Source of the DNA: Aurantimonas coralicida DSM 14790
GTDB taxonomy: Bacteria; Pseudomonadota; Alphaproteobacteria; Rhizobiales; Rhizobiaceae
DNA length: 64,000 nucleotides
Assembly (NCBI RefSeq): GCF_000421645.1
Contig: NZ_ATXK01000006.1
Span: 174,618 to 238,617 of the forward strand
Reading direction: 5' to 3'
Part shown: positions 30,664 to 39,350 of the stretch, piece after piece
Position numbering within the stretch: position 1 is the stretch's first letter
How the letters are laid out: every line of letters begins with the position of its first letter
The notes under the pieces: model-generated
The model's input: the letters and a program-made list of their open reading frames with translations, nothing else
Database searches by the model: none
What the model was told of the DNA's origin: nothing
Translations under genes and position numbers: made by a program

Positions 30664-31965
30664 ATGTTCGATCTGATCATCCGCAATGCCCACCTGCCCG
30701 ACGGCCGCACCGGCGTCGACATCGCCGTGACGGGCGACCGGATTGCCGCCATCGAACCGGCGATCGCCGGCGAGGCGGGCGAGGTGATCGATGCCGGCGG
30801 ACGGCTGGTGTCGCCGCCCTTCGTCGATCCGCATTTTCACATGGACGCGACCCTGTCGCTGGGCCTGCCGCGGATGAACCGCTCGGGCACGCTTCTGGAG
30901 GGCATCACGCTCTGGGGCGAGTTGAAGCCGCTGCTGACCAAGGATGCACTGGTCGAACGGGCGATGCGCTATTGCGACCTCGCGGTCTCGCAGGGCCTTC
31001 TGGCGATCCGCAGCCATGTGGACACCTCCGATCCGCGGCTCGTCACCGCCGAGGCGCTTCTGGAGGTGCGCGATCGGGTGAAGCCCTATATCGACCTGCA
31101 GCTCGTCGCCTTTCCGCAGGACGGCTATCTGCGCACGCCGGGCGGTGCCGCGTCCCTCGAACGGGCACTGGACATGGGCGTCGACATCGTCGGCGGCATT
31201 CCGCATTTCGAACGCACCATGGCCGACGGCACGGAATCGGTCGGCGCGCTCTGCCGCATCGCCGCCGAGCGCGGCCTGCGGGTCGACATGCATTGCGACG
31301 AATCCGACGACCCGCTGTCGCGCCATGTCGAGACGCTGGCGGCCGAGACGGTGCGCCATGGCCTTGAGGGGCGTGTCGCCGGCTCGCATCTGACCTCGAT
31401 GCATTCGATGGACAATTACTACGTGTCCAAGCTGATCGCGCTGATCGCCGAATCCGGGCTGCACGTGATCCCCAATCCGCTGATCAACATCACGCTGCAG
31501 GGCCGCCACGACACTTATCCGAAGCGCCGGGGCATGACCCGGGTGCCCGAGCTGATGGCGGCGGGAATCAATGTCGGCTTCGGCCATGACTGCGTGATGG
31601 ACCCCTGGTACTCGCTCGGCTCGGGCGACATGCTGGAGGTGGCGCATATGGCGGTCCATGTCGGCCAGATGACCTCGCGCGACGCCATCCGTGCCTGCTT
31701 CGACGCGGTCACGGTCAATTCTGCGAAGATCATGGGGCTGGAGGGCTACGGGCTGGCGGTCGGCAACCGGGCCGATTGCGTGCTGCTGCAGGCGGCCGAC
31801 CCGATCGAGGCGATCCGGCTGAAGGCAACCCGGCTTGCCGTGGTGCGCGGCGGCAAGGTGATCGCACGGGCAGAGCCGCGCCTGAGCCAGCTCACGCTGC
31901 CGGGCCGTGCCGTGACGGTCGACCCGGCGGCTTATGCGCCGCAGAGCGATTCATCTGTTGGCTGA
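30664..31965 (+). CDS. Cytosine deaminase-like amidohydrolase
   Basis: 433 residues. A metal-dependent amidohydrolase of the CodA type. The metal ligands align in order with those of E. coli cytosine deaminase: H57 and H59 in DPHFHMD, H210 with E213 in MHCDESDD, H242 in GSHL, and D309 in GHDCVMDPWY. Expected reaction: deamination of cytosine to uracil, or of a related ring such as isoguanine or creatinine. It lies 89 bp upstream of a BMP-type ABC importer gene set in the same orientation, so it probably acts on the imported nucleobase or nucleoside. Confidence 0.87.
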   Translation: MFDLIIRNAHLPDGRTGVDIAVTGDRIAAIEPAIAGEAGEVIDAGGRLVSPPFVDPHFHMDATLSLGLPRMNRSGTLLEGITLWGELKPLLTKDALVERAMRYCDLAVSQGLLAIRSHVDTSDPRLVTAEALLEVRDRVKPYIDLQLVAFPQDGYLRTPGGAASLERALDMGVDIVGGIPHFERTMADGTESVGALCRIAAERGLRVDMHCDESDDPLSRHVETLAAETVRHGLEGRVAGSHLTSMHSMDNYYVSKLIALIAESGLHVIPNPLINITLQGRHDTYPKRRGMTRVPELMAAGINVGFGHDCVMDPWYSLGSGDMLEVAHMAVHVGQMTSRDAIRACFDAVTVNSAKIMGLEGYGLAVGNRADCVLLQAADPIEAIRLKATRLAVVRGGKVIARAEPRLSQLTLPGRAVTVDPAAYAPQSDSSVG

Positions 31966-31989
31966 TTGTTTGCTGTGCGGGCTGCGCGG

Positions 31990-32018
31990 TTGACAAGGAA
32001 TTGTGCAGGTCGTCAAAT
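31990..32018 (+). promoter_or_regulatory. Predicted sigma70-type promoter for the BMP-type importer genes
   Basis: -35 TTGACA at 31990-31995, a 17-bp spacer, and -10 TCAAAT at 32013-32018. The predicted start near 32025 leaves a 30-base leader before the ATG at 32055. This suggests the binding protein is expressed separately from, or in addition to, the upstream deaminase. Confidence 0.6.
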
Positions 32019-32054
32019 CGCGGCCTGTTTCATTCGGGATCGTTGGGGAATTTC

Positions 32055-33041
32055 ATGCTGAAGTCAGGTCGGATCGGTCGGCGCGGTTTTCTGTTGGGCA
32101 GCGCCGGTGTCGGCCTCGCACTGAGCATGCCGCGCGCCTTCGCGCAGACGCCGCTGAAGGTGGCGGGCATTCATGCCTCGCCGGTGGAGAATGCTTGGAA
32201 CTCGCGCCTGCATGCGGCGATGGTCCAGGCCGCCGAGGACGGCGCCATCGAGTATGTGTTCTCCGAAGGCGTCAGCGGCACCGACTACGCCCGCGCCATG
32301 CGCGAATATGCCGAGCAGGGCGCCCAGCTAATCGTCGGCGAGGCCTATGCGGTGGAGACCGAGGCACGGCAGGTCGCGGCGGACTATCCCGACACCATGT
32401 TCCTGATGGGCTCCAGCGGCGAGCCGACCGGCGACAATTTCGGCACCTTCGGCACCTGGAATCACGAGGGCGCCTATCTCGCCGGCATGCTCGCCGGCAA
32501 GATGAGCGAGAGCGGCATCTTCGGCGCGGTTGGGGCGATCCCGATCCCCGAAGTCAACATGCTGATCAATGGCTTCCGGGCCGGCGTTGATTCGGTGCGT
32601 CCGGATGCCAAGCACCTGATCGGCTTCATCGGCACCTTCTTCGATCCGCCGAAGGCGCGCGAGGCGGGCCTCGCCCAGATCGACGCCGGCGCCGACATCC
32701 TGTTCGGCGAGCGCATCGGCACGGCCGACGCCGCCAAGGAGCGCGGCATCAAGGCGATCGGGTCGTTGACCGACTATACCGAGCGCTACCCCGAGACTGT
32801 CTTCGCCAACGCCATGTGGTACTTCCGGCCGATCCTCGACGCGGCCATCGCCGACACCGAGGCCAAGAACGGCACTGGCAAGAACTACACGCCCTACAGC
32901 ATGATGCAGAAAGGCGGGAACGACATCGTCTTCGCCGAGTCCATGGTCCCGGCCGAGGCGGTCGCGGCGATGGAAGAGCGCCGCGCCGCGATCAAGGCCG
33001 GCGAGTTCGAAGTGGTCATCGACTTCGCCGAACCGACCTGA
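32055..33041 (+). CDS. BMP family ABC transporter substrate-binding protein (nucleoside/nucleobase type)
   Basis: 328 residues. The N-terminus carries a twin-arginine signal (R9-R10 in GRRGFLLGSAGVGLAL, then AFAQ), so it is probably exported folded by Tat. The body is the BMP/PnrA-like periplasmic binding fold: NAWNSRLHAAMVQAAE, GEAYAVETEARQVA and the GTWNHEGAYLAGMLAG segment. BMP-type proteins bind purine or pyrimidine nucleosides or bases. It is followed by an ATPase and two permeases, completing the importer. A stable hairpin lies between this gene and the ATPase. Confidence 0.9.
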   Translation: MLKSGRIGRRGFLLGSAGVGLALSMPRAFAQTPLKVAGIHASPVENAWNSRLHAAMVQAAEDGAIEYVFSEGVSGTDYARAMREYAEQGAQLIVGEAYAVETEARQVAADYPDTMFLMGSSGEPTGDNFGTFGTWNHEGAYLAGMLAGKMSESGIFGAVGAIPIPEVNMLINGFRAGVDSVRPDAKHLIGFIGTFFDPPKAREAGLAQIDAGADILFGERIGTADAAKERGIKAIGSLTDYTERYPETVFANAMWYFRPILDAAIADTEAKNGTGKNYTPYSMMQKGGNDIVFAESMVPAEAVAAMEERRAAIKAGEFEVVIDFAEPT

Positions 33042-33093
33042 TCTGCGAAAACGCATGCCAGCCCGTTCGCCGAACTGCGACGGCCCCGACGAT

Positions 33094-33128
33094 CCGGCCG
33101 GTCCCCGCGGTGTTGTCCGCGCGGCCGG
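33094..33128 (+). other. GC-rich stem-loop between substrate-binding protein and ATPase genes
   Basis: CCGGCCG (33094-33100) and CGCGG (33106-33110) pair with CCGCG (33117-33121) and CGGCCGG (33122-33128) around a TGTTGT loop. No T-run follows. Such intercistronic hairpins in ABC operons often stabilise the upstream binding-protein mRNA so that it is more abundant than the ATPase and permeases. That role is inferred here. Confidence 0.5.
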
Positions 33129-33179
33129 CCGGCATCCGTCAGGCGGCCGGTCATTGCGGAACGGCGGGAGTGAGACCGT

Positions 33180-34703
33180 ATGACCGCCGTCCTGTCCCTC
33201 GAACACATCACCAAGCGCTTCGGCGACTTCGCGGCCAATGACGACGTCAGCCTGACCCTTCGCCGCGGCGAACTCGTCGCGCTGCTCGGCGAAAACGGCG
33301 CCGGCAAGACGACGCTGATGAACATCCTGTTCGGCCACTATGTGCCGGATGCCGGGCGGGTTCTCGTGGCCGGCGAGGAACTGCCGCTTGGCCGGCCGCG
33401 CGCCGCCATCGCGGCCGGCGTCGGCATGGTGCATCAGCATTTCACCCTGGCGCCGAATCTCACCGTCCTTGAAAACGTCATGACCGGCACCGAGCCGTTG
33501 CTGCGCTGGCGCTCGGGCAAGGCCGCCGCGCGGCGCAAGCTGGCAAGCCTCGCCGAGCGTTTCGGCCTTGTCGTCGACCCGGACAAGCGTGTCGGCGATC
33601 TGTCCGTCGGCGAGCAGCAGCGGGTGGAGATCCTGAAGGCGCTCTACAACGACGCGAAGATCCTGATCCTCGACGAGCCGACGGCGGTGCTGACCCGGCC
33701 GGAGGCGGAGACCCTCTTCAAGACGCTCAGGGTGATGGCGGCCGAAGGGCTGTCGCTGATCTTCATCTCCCACAAGCTGCACGAGGTCATGGCAGCCGCC
33801 GACCGCGTGCTGGTGCTGCGCGCCGGGCGGATGGTCGCCGAGCGGGTCACCGCGGCGACCTCCAAGGAGGAACTGGCCGAGCTGATGGTCGGCCGCCGCG
33901 TGACGCGCCCGGTCCGCGCCGCTTCGGTACCGGGCGACACGGTGCTGGCGGCCTGGGACGTCAGCGTTACGGTGGGTGGCGCGAAACGCCTCTCCAATGT
34001 CAGCTTTTACCTGCGCGAGCGCGAGACGCTGGGCATCATCGGCGTCTCCGGCAACGGCCAGGCGACGCTCGCCCATCTGGTGTCCGGGCTCGTCGCGCCG
34101 GATGCCGGCGGTCTGTCGGTGCTGGGCGAGGAGACGTCCACGCTGTCGCCGCGCGACCTCGTGCGCCGCGGTGTCGGCCGCATTCCCGAGGACCGCAACA
34201 CCGAAGGCGCCATCGGCGAACTGGCGATCTGGGAGAACGCCATTCTCGAACGTGTGCGCGACGCTCCCTTCTCGAAGGGCGGCTTCGTCCGGCAATCGAC
34301 GGCGCGCGCCTTTGCCGCCGACGTCATCGACCGTTTCGACATTCGCGGCGGATCGGCCGACAGTCGCACGCGGCTTCTGTCCGGCGGCAACATGCAGAAG
34401 CTGATCTTCGGTCGCAACCTGGCTGGGTCCCCCAAGGTTCTCGTCGCGGCCCAGCCCACCCGCGGTCTCGACGAGGGCGCCATCGCGGCCGTCCATGGCG
34501 AGATCCTCGCCGCCCGGGACGCAGGAGCGGGTGTTCTGCTGATCTCTGAAGATCTCGACGAAGTCCTGGCGCTGGCCGACCGGGTGCAGGCCATTGTCGG
34601 CGGGCGCCTGTCGGAGCCGGTGCCGATCGAATCCCTCGACGCCCGCCGTCTTGGCCTGATGATGGCCGGCGAATGGGCCGTCGCCCCCCATGAGGCCGCC
34701 TGA
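33180..34703 (+). CDS. ABC transporter ATP-binding protein (tandem nucleotide-binding domains)
   Basis: 507 residues with two fused nucleotide-binding domains, the layout of the RbsA/YufO class. The N-terminal domain is complete: GENGAGKTT, LSVGEQQRVEI and ILILDEPTAVL. The C-terminal one is degenerate: the Walker A reads GVSGNGQAT (no lysine) and the Walker B reads VLVAAQPTRGLD (glutamine for glutamate), while the signature LSGGNMQKL is kept. Such asymmetry is normal in this class. The stop overlaps the first permease start (TGATG). Confidence 0.92.
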   Translation: MTAVLSLEHITKRFGDFAANDDVSLTLRRGELVALLGENGAGKTTLMNILFGHYVPDAGRVLVAGEELPLGRPRAAIAAGVGMVHQHFTLAPNLTVLENVMTGTEPLLRWRSGKAAARRKLASLAERFGLVVDPDKRVGDLSVGEQQRVEILKALYNDAKILILDEPTAVLTRPEAETLFKTLRVMAAEGLSLIFISHKLHEVMAAADRVLVLRAGRMVAERVTAATSKEELAELMVGRRVTRPVRAASVPGDTVLAAWDVSVTVGGAKRLSNVSFYLRERETLGIIGVSGNGQATLAHLVSGLVAPDAGGLSVLGEETSTLSPRDLVRRGVGRIPEDRNTEGAIGELAIWENAILERVRDAPFSKGGFVRQSTARAFAADVIDRFDIRGGSADSRTRLLSGGNMQKLIFGRNLAGSPKVLVAAQPTRGLDEGAIAAVHGEILAARDAGAGVLLISEDLDEVLALADRVQAIVGGRLSEPVPIESLDARRLGLMMAGEWAVAPHEAA

Positions 34704-35755
34704 TGCGTCTGGAACGTCGGGACAGCCGTCCCGCGACACTGATGGTGGTCGCGCCGATCCTCGCCGTACTGGTCGCGCTCGCGCTGTCCGGCGTGTTGAT
34801 CGCGCTGGCCGGAGCGCCGGTGCTGGAAGCCTATGCCCGGATCGTGCAGGGGGCCTTCGGCTCGCGCCTCGCGCTGACCGAAACGCTGACGCGCACGACA
34901 CCGCTGATCCTCACCGGCCTTGCCGTGGCGGTCGCCTTCCGGGCCAAGGTCTGGAACATCGGCGCTGAGGGCCAGCTCTATGTCGGCGCGCTGACCGCGG
35001 CCTTCCTCGGCTCGCAGCTGGGTCTGGCCGGCCTCCCCGGTATCGCCCTGATCCCGGCGGTGATGATCGCCGGGGCGCTGGCGGGCATGATGCTGCTCCT
35101 CGTGCCGCTCGCGCTCCGGCTGCGCTTCGGCGTCGATGAAGTGGTGACGACGCTGCTCCTCAACTTCGTCGTCCTGCTCTTCGTGTCGATGATGATCGAG
35201 GGGCCGATGAAGGACCCGCTGGCCTTCGGCTGGCCGCAATCCGTCCCGGTGGTCACTGACGCCCAATTGCCAAAACTGCTGGAGCGGTCGCGGCTGCATG
35301 TCGGCCTGTTGATCGCCGTCGTGGTCGCCATCGTCGTCCATGTCGTCCAGTCGCGCACCGCCTACGGGCTGGAATCGCGGGCGGCCGGGCTGAACCCAGC
35401 CGCCGCACGCTTTGCCGGCGTGCCGCTGGGCCGCACGCTGGTCAAGGTCGCCTGCTGGTCGGGCGGGCTCGCCGGGCTCGCCGGGGCGATAGAGGTGATC
35501 GGCGTGAAGGGCTACGTCACGACGGACCTGTCGCCCGGCTACGGCTATGCCGGCATCATCGTGGCGATGCTCGCCAATCTTCAGCCGCTGGCCGTGGTCG
35601 CCGCTGCGCTCTTTGCGGCGATGATGTTCGTCGGCTCCGACTCCATGAGCCGGGCGCTCGGCGTGCCCAGCTTCATTGCCGACGTGACCGTCGCCCTGTC
35701 GCTGCTGACCATGCTGGTTGCGCTGCTCTTCACTGCCTACCGGATCCGCCGATGA
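34703..35755 (+). CDS. ABC transporter permease (nucleoside-type), subunit 1
   Basis: 350 residues with about nine hydrophobic segments. BPD_transp_2 family features include VAFRAKVWNIGAEGQLYVGA and the LRFGVDEVVTTLLLNFV segment, followed by the EAA-like coupling region RAAGLNPAAARFAGVPLGRT. It pairs with the following permease to form the heterodimeric channel of the BMP-type importer. Overlaps of one base with the ATPase and four bases with permease 2 point to tight co-translation. Confidence 0.92.
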   Translation: MRLERRDSRPATLMVVAPILAVLVALALSGVLIALAGAPVLEAYARIVQGAFGSRLALTETLTRTTPLILTGLAVAVAFRAKVWNIGAEGQLYVGALTAAFLGSQLGLAGLPGIALIPAVMIAGALAGMMLLLVPLALRLRFGVDEVVTTLLLNFVVLLFVSMMIEGPMKDPLAFGWPQSVPVVTDAQLPKLLERSRLHVGLLIAVVVAIVVHVVQSRTAYGLESRAAGLNPAAARFAGVPLGRTLVKVACWSGGLAGLAGAIEVIGVKGYVTTDLSPGYGYAGIIVAMLANLQPLAVVAAALFAAMMFVGSDSMSRALGVPSFIADVTVALSLLTMLVALLFTAYRIRR

Positions 35756-36696
35756 GTGCCGCGCTCGACATCTTCGCCTCCGCTGGCATGTGGGAAGCGG
35801 TGCTGCGCATCGCGACGCCGCTGATCTTCGGCACGCTCGGCGCGCTCCTGTGCGAGCGCGCCGGCGTGCTCAATCTCGGCATCGAGGGCATCATGAGCTT
35901 CGGCGCCATGATCGGCTGGCTGACGGTCTTCGAGGGCGGCAATCTGTGGATGGGCCTGTTCGCGGCGGCGCTGGGCGGCGCGGCCTTCGGCCTGCTGCAC
36001 GCGCTGATGACGGTGCCGCTGGGCCTGTCGCAGCACGTCACCGGGCTCGGGATCACGCTGCTGGCGTCGAGCCTGAGCTATTTCATCTTCCGGCTGGTCG
36101 TGCCGCTGCAGGGCACGCCTCCGACCATCGAGCCGTTCCAGCCGCTGCACGTGCCGGTGCTGTCCGACCTGCCGATCGTCGGCGACGCGCTCTTCACCCA
36201 GACCGCGCCCACCTATCTGGCGCTGCTGGTGGCGGCGGTGATGGCCTATGTGCTGGCCCGGACCCCGCTGGGTTTGGCAATCCGCATGACCGGCGAGAAT
36301 CCCCATGCGGCCGAAGCGCAGGGCGTCGACCCGATCGCAATCCGCATCGGCGCGGTGGTGGCCGGCAGCGCCCTGATGGGCGTCGGCGGCGCATTCCTCA
36401 CCCTGTCGGCCTTCAACAGCTTCTTCCCGACCATGATCCAGGGACGCGGCTGGATCTGCATCGCGCTTGTCGTCTTCGCCACCTGGAGGCCGGGACGGGC
36501 CCTGCTGGGCGCCATCCTCTTCGCCCTGTTCGACGCCTACCAGCTGCGGCTGCAGACCGAGTTCGGCAAGGCGATCCCGTATCAGATGTTCCTGATGATG
36601 CCGTACCTGCTGTCGATCGTCGCGCTGGTGGTGATGGCGCGGCGCGCTCGGGTGCCACAGGCGCTGATGCAGCCCTATCGGCGCGGCGAACGCTGA
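35752..36696 (+). CDS. ABC transporter permease (nucleoside-type), subunit 2
   Basis: 314 residues, ATGA overlap with permease 1. About eight membrane segments. Typical features are FGTLGALLCERAGVLNLGIE and the VPLGLSQHVTGLGITLLASS segment, with the coupling helix in RMTGENPHAAEAQGVDP. It completes the importer that begins with the Tat-exported BMP binding protein. The downstream gene is convergent, 18 bp away. Confidence 0.92.
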   Translation: MSAALDIFASAGMWEAVLRIATPLIFGTLGALLCERAGVLNLGIEGIMSFGAMIGWLTVFEGGNLWMGLFAAALGGAAFGLLHALMTVPLGLSQHVTGLGITLLASSLSYFIFRLVVPLQGTPPTIEPFQPLHVPVLSDLPIVGDALFTQTAPTYLALLVAAVMAYVLARTPLGLAIRMTGENPHAAEAQGVDPIAIRIGAVVAGSALMGVGGAFLTLSAFNSFFPTMIQGRGWICIALVVFATWRPGRALLGAILFALFDAYQLRLQTEFGKAIPYQMFLMMPYLLSIVALVVMARRARVPQALMQPYRRGER

Positions 36697-36714
36697 AGGC
36701 CGGCAAGGGGATCG

Positions 36715-37155
36715 TCAGCCGGCGATCCCGAGCAGCCGCAGCGTCGCCTGGTCCTCGCGGCCGTTGCAGAACAAAGCGAGGGCGTCCCGGAAGACGGACG
36801 GGTCGTCGCCCGCCGCATGGGCGAACAGGGTCATCGACGAGCCGAACTTCATGTCGTCGGGCGCGCCGAAGATCGCGCCGAGTGACCGGTCGCCATGCGC
36901 CAGAACCGCCTTGGTGCAGTCGACGAGCCGGGGCCCCAGCACGGGATGGTGGAGATAGGCGCGGGCCTGCTCGAGCGACGCGATGCCGAAATGCCGGGCC
37001 ATGTCGGAATGGCCGAGACCCTGCAATTGCGGAAACACGAACCACATCCAGTGACTGCGTTTGCGCCCTGCCTGCAATTCGCCGAGCGCTTGCGCGTAGA
37101 CCGGTGCCTGCGCGGCCACGAAGCGCTCCAGATCGTAAGGGTCGTCTTCCGTCAC
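36715..37155 (-). CDS. DUF1810 family protein
   Basis: 146 residues from the GTG at 37155, preceded by AAGGAG located in the end of the exonuclease III gene. The family signature is complete: RFVAAQAPVYAQALGELQAG, then RKRSHWMWFVFPQLQGLG and DMKFGSSMTLFAHA. DUF1810 proteins (YbgA/YbiA-like neighbours in some genomes) are small cytoplasmic proteins of uncertain function. It lies 4 bp after xthA and is probably co-transcribed with it. Confidence 0.92.
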   Translation of the reverse strand: MTEDDPYDLERFVAAQAPVYAQALGELQAGRKRSHWMWFVFPQLQGLGHSDMARHFGIASLEQARAYLHHPVLGPRLVDCTKAVLAHGDRSLGAIFGAPDDMKFGSSMTLFAHAAGDDPSVFRDALALFCNGREDQATLRLLGIAG

Positions 37156-37159
37156 ATCG

Positions 37160-37990
37160 TCACTCCTTCGGCCGGCGTTTCGAAGAACGCGTTGCACGCC
37201 GTTTGGTGCCCGCCTCCGCGTCGGTGATCTCGATCCAGACCGGCGCGTGGTCGCTGGCCTTCTCCCAGCCGCGCACATCGCGGTCGACGCCGGCGGCCAG
37301 CAATCGTGGGGCGAGGTTGGGGCTCAGCAGCAGATGGTCCAGCCGCAGCCCGGCATCGCGGCCCCAGGCGTTCCGCAGATAGTCCCAGAAGGTATAGATG
37401 GTGGCCTCCGGCTGCAGGCTGCGGATCGCGTCGGTCCAGCCGGCGTCGAGAAGGCGGTGGAACGCTTCGCGCACCTCCGGCCGGAACAGCGCGTCGTCCA
37501 CCCAGCGCTCCGGCTTGTAGACGTCCAGCTCGGTCGGGATGACGTTGTAGTCACCGGCCAGCACCACCGGTGCGCCGGTCGCCACGAGCTCGGCGGCATG
37601 GCCTGCGAAGCGTTCCAGCCAGCGCAGCTTGTAGTCGAATTTCGGGCCCGGCGCCGGGTTGCCGTTGGGCAGATACAGGCAGCCGATCAGAACGCCTTTC
37701 ACCGCCGCTTCCAGATAGCGGCTCTGATGGTCGTCGTCGTCGCCGGGCAGGCCGCGCCGCGTCTCGAGCGGGTCGGTGCCGCGGGCGAGGATCGCGACGC
37801 CGTTCCAGCTCTTCTGCCCATGCCAGATCGCGCCGTAGCCGGCCTCGCGGATGGCGTCGATCGGAAACTTCTCGTCCGGCGCCTTCAGCTCCTGCAGGCA
37901 GACCGCGTCGGGTTCGGCCTCGGCGAGCCAGCGCAGCAGCACGGGCAGGCGGCCATTGACCCCGTTGATGTTGAAACTGGCGATCTTCAT
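37160..37990 (-). CDS. xthA: Exodeoxyribonuclease III (AP endonuclease family)
   Basis: 276 residues. A Mg-dependent nuclease that cleaves at abasic sites and degrades 3' ends in base-excision repair. Family residues are in order: N-terminal ASFNINGVNGRL, the metal glutamate in CLQELKAPDEKFP, GDYNVIPTELDVY, the RLDHLLLSPNL segment and the C-terminal EKASDHAPVWIE with the catalytic Asp-His. The C-terminal 20 residues are Lys/Arg-rich, which may add DNA affinity. It is divergent from the universal stress protein gene. Confidence 0.95.
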   Translation of the reverse strand: MKIASFNINGVNGRLPVLLRWLAEAEPDAVCLQELKAPDEKFPIDAIREAGYGAIWHGQKSWNGVAILARGTDPLETRRGLPGDDDDHQSRYLEAAVKGVLIGCLYLPNGNPAPGPKFDYKLRWLERFAGHAAELVATGAPVVLAGDYNVIPTELDVYKPERWVDDALFRPEVREAFHRLLDAGWTDAIRSLQPEATIYTFWDYLRNAWGRDAGLRLDHLLLSPNLAPRLLAAGVDRDVRGWEKASDHAPVWIEITDAEAGTKRRATRSSKRRPKE

Positions 37991-38072
37991 CCGCCAGACC
38001 TGGCGTCATGCCGCTTGATTTCGAGAGGCATGAGGCGCCGAATTGCGAGCGGGCGCGGACGTGTTCAGGGCC

Positions 38073-38086
38073 TTGACCTCGATCAA
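38073..38086 (+). promoter_or_regulatory. FNR/FixK-type box upstream of the universal stress protein gene
   Basis: TTGACCTCGATCAA is a perfect match to the TTGA-N6-TCAA consensus of FNR/FixK-family regulators. A class II promoter (box centred at -41.5) would start near 38121, about 45 bases before the ATG at 38166. Confidence 0.75.
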
Positions 38087-38165
38087 GGCGGGGACTGCGT
38101 CCGGCCGGCACTCTGACGGCATGTCGAACGCCGTCGCGATCGCAACTCGGGCAAAGGGTCATCCC

Positions 38166-39008
38166 ATGCACAAATCCCCCATCGCGGACCTGGCGGTCTA
38201 TCTCGACGGGTCGCCGTCGGACGAAGTCGCCATCGACTATGCCGAAACGATCGCCAGCGCATTCGGCGCCCATCTCGAATGCATGCTCGCCAACCATATC
38301 CACATCACCGGCGTGCCGGCGGGGCCGGGCTCCGACATGCTGGTGGCCGAGCTCTTCAAGGTCGGCAAGGACACTGGCGATGCCGCCGAGCAGAAGCTGC
38401 GCCAGCGACTGGATCGTGTCGCAGTCCCCTATGGCCTGCGGCGCTCGGACGGCAGCTTCGGTCATCTGTCGGCCGCTGCCGAACGGCTTGCCGGCACGAC
38501 GGATCTGTTCGTGCTGGTCCAGCAGAGCGGCAAGCATGCCCTGAGCGGCCAGGTGGTCGAGGCGATCCTCTTCAATGCCCGTGCGGCGGCGCTGGTCGTG
38601 CCGCCCGCGCCCAAGCGCAGCTTCGCCGCACCGGAGACGGTCGTCGTCGGCTGGCGGGATTCGCCCGAATGCGCCCATGCGGTGGCAGCGGCGCTGCCCT
38701 TCCTCAAGCAGGCCAAGCTCGTCGTTCTGGCGAGTGTCGTCGAGGATGGCGCGACCGAGCAGCGGCATCTGGAGCCGATGGCCGACATGGCCCGCCATCT
38801 CGATCGCCACGGCGTGACGGTGGAGACCCGCGAACTGCCGAACTGGCGCCATCCCGCCGATGCCCTGATGAAGGAGGCGGAGAGCCTCGCCGCAGACCTG
38901 ATCGTCGTCGGCGCCTATGGCCATTCCCGCCTGCGCGAGATGCTGCTGGGCGGCGTGACGCGCGAGCTCCTGAGCCGCTGCGACGTCCCGCTGCTCCTGT
39001 CACGCTGA
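38166..39008 (+). CDS. Tandem universal stress protein
   Basis: 280 residues from the ATG at 38166, with AAAGGGTC upstream; earlier starts (38121, 38043) fall at or before the predicted transcription start. Two Usp domains, about 1-140 and 150-280. The C-terminal domain keeps a near-canonical ATP loop, VVGAYGHSRLREMLLGG (G2XG9XG). Tandem USPs are commonly induced by oxygen limitation in Alphaproteobacteria, and a perfect FNR/FixK box lies 80 bp upstream. An unknown 85-residue gene follows 21 bp later. Confidence 0.92.
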   Translation: MHKSPIADLAVYLDGSPSDEVAIDYAETIASAFGAHLECMLANHIHITGVPAGPGSDMLVAELFKVGKDTGDAAEQKLRQRLDRVAVPYGLRRSDGSFGHLSAAAERLAGTTDLFVLVQQSGKHALSGQVVEAILFNARAAALVVPPAPKRSFAAPETVVVGWRDSPECAHAVAAALPFLKQAKLVVLASVVEDGATEQRHLEPMADMARHLDRHGVTVETRELPNWRHPADALMKEAESLAADLIVVGAYGHSRLREMLLGGVTRELLSRCDVPLLLSR

Positions 39009-39029
39009 CGATCCTTCCGGAGACGCGCG

Positions 39030-39287
39030 ATGCATTACGGTCATCTGGAATACAGCATCGAGCCGTGCGGCGAGGGCTGGCAGGTCAGTTTCTGCCATTC
39101 GCCCCACGGCCGGTTCCACCGTCGGCTGGATGCCCTGCGCTCGGCCTTCGCCGACGCCGAGCGCGTGACGCGGCTCGGACAGGCTGTGAGGCTGAAGGTC
39201 GAGCGGCCGCGCCACGCGGCAGGTCTGCCCGCCCGGATCGTGACCCCGTCGCCGGCTGCGGCCGGCCCCGGTCGCGCCATGGGCTGA
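39030..39287 (+). CDS. Small hypothetical protein between USP and alcohol dehydrogenase genes
   Basis: 85 residues, with a CCGGAG ribosome-binding site before the ATG. The N-terminal half (YSIEPCGEGWQVSFCHSPHG, then RFHRRLDALRSAFADAERVT) reads as a beta-beta-alpha fold resembling small DUF2188-like domains. The C-terminus is Pro/Ala-rich and probably disordered. No family is certain. The 21-bp gap to the USP gene and the following dehydrogenase suggest one operon under the upstream FNR/FixK box. Confidence 0.7.
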   Translation: MHYGHLEYSIEPCGEGWQVSFCHSPHGRFHRRLDALRSAFADAERVTRLGQAVRLKVERPRHAAGLPARIVTPSPAAAGPGRAMG

Positions 39288-39350
39288 CCGCCCGGCAGGC
39301 GGTTTCGTCCGACACACGCAGTTCCCGTAACGAATGCAAGGTTGAGACCG

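Noticed and set aside
32328..34901. 857-codon minus-strand frame over the ABC importer genes
   Set aside because: It overlaps three well-supported plus-strand genes and its translation is compositionally biased with no recognisable domain.
39342..39350. TTG start for the alcohol dehydrogenase
   Set aside because: It overlaps the likely ribosome-binding site AAGG at 39338-39341; the ATG at 39351 has proper spacing.
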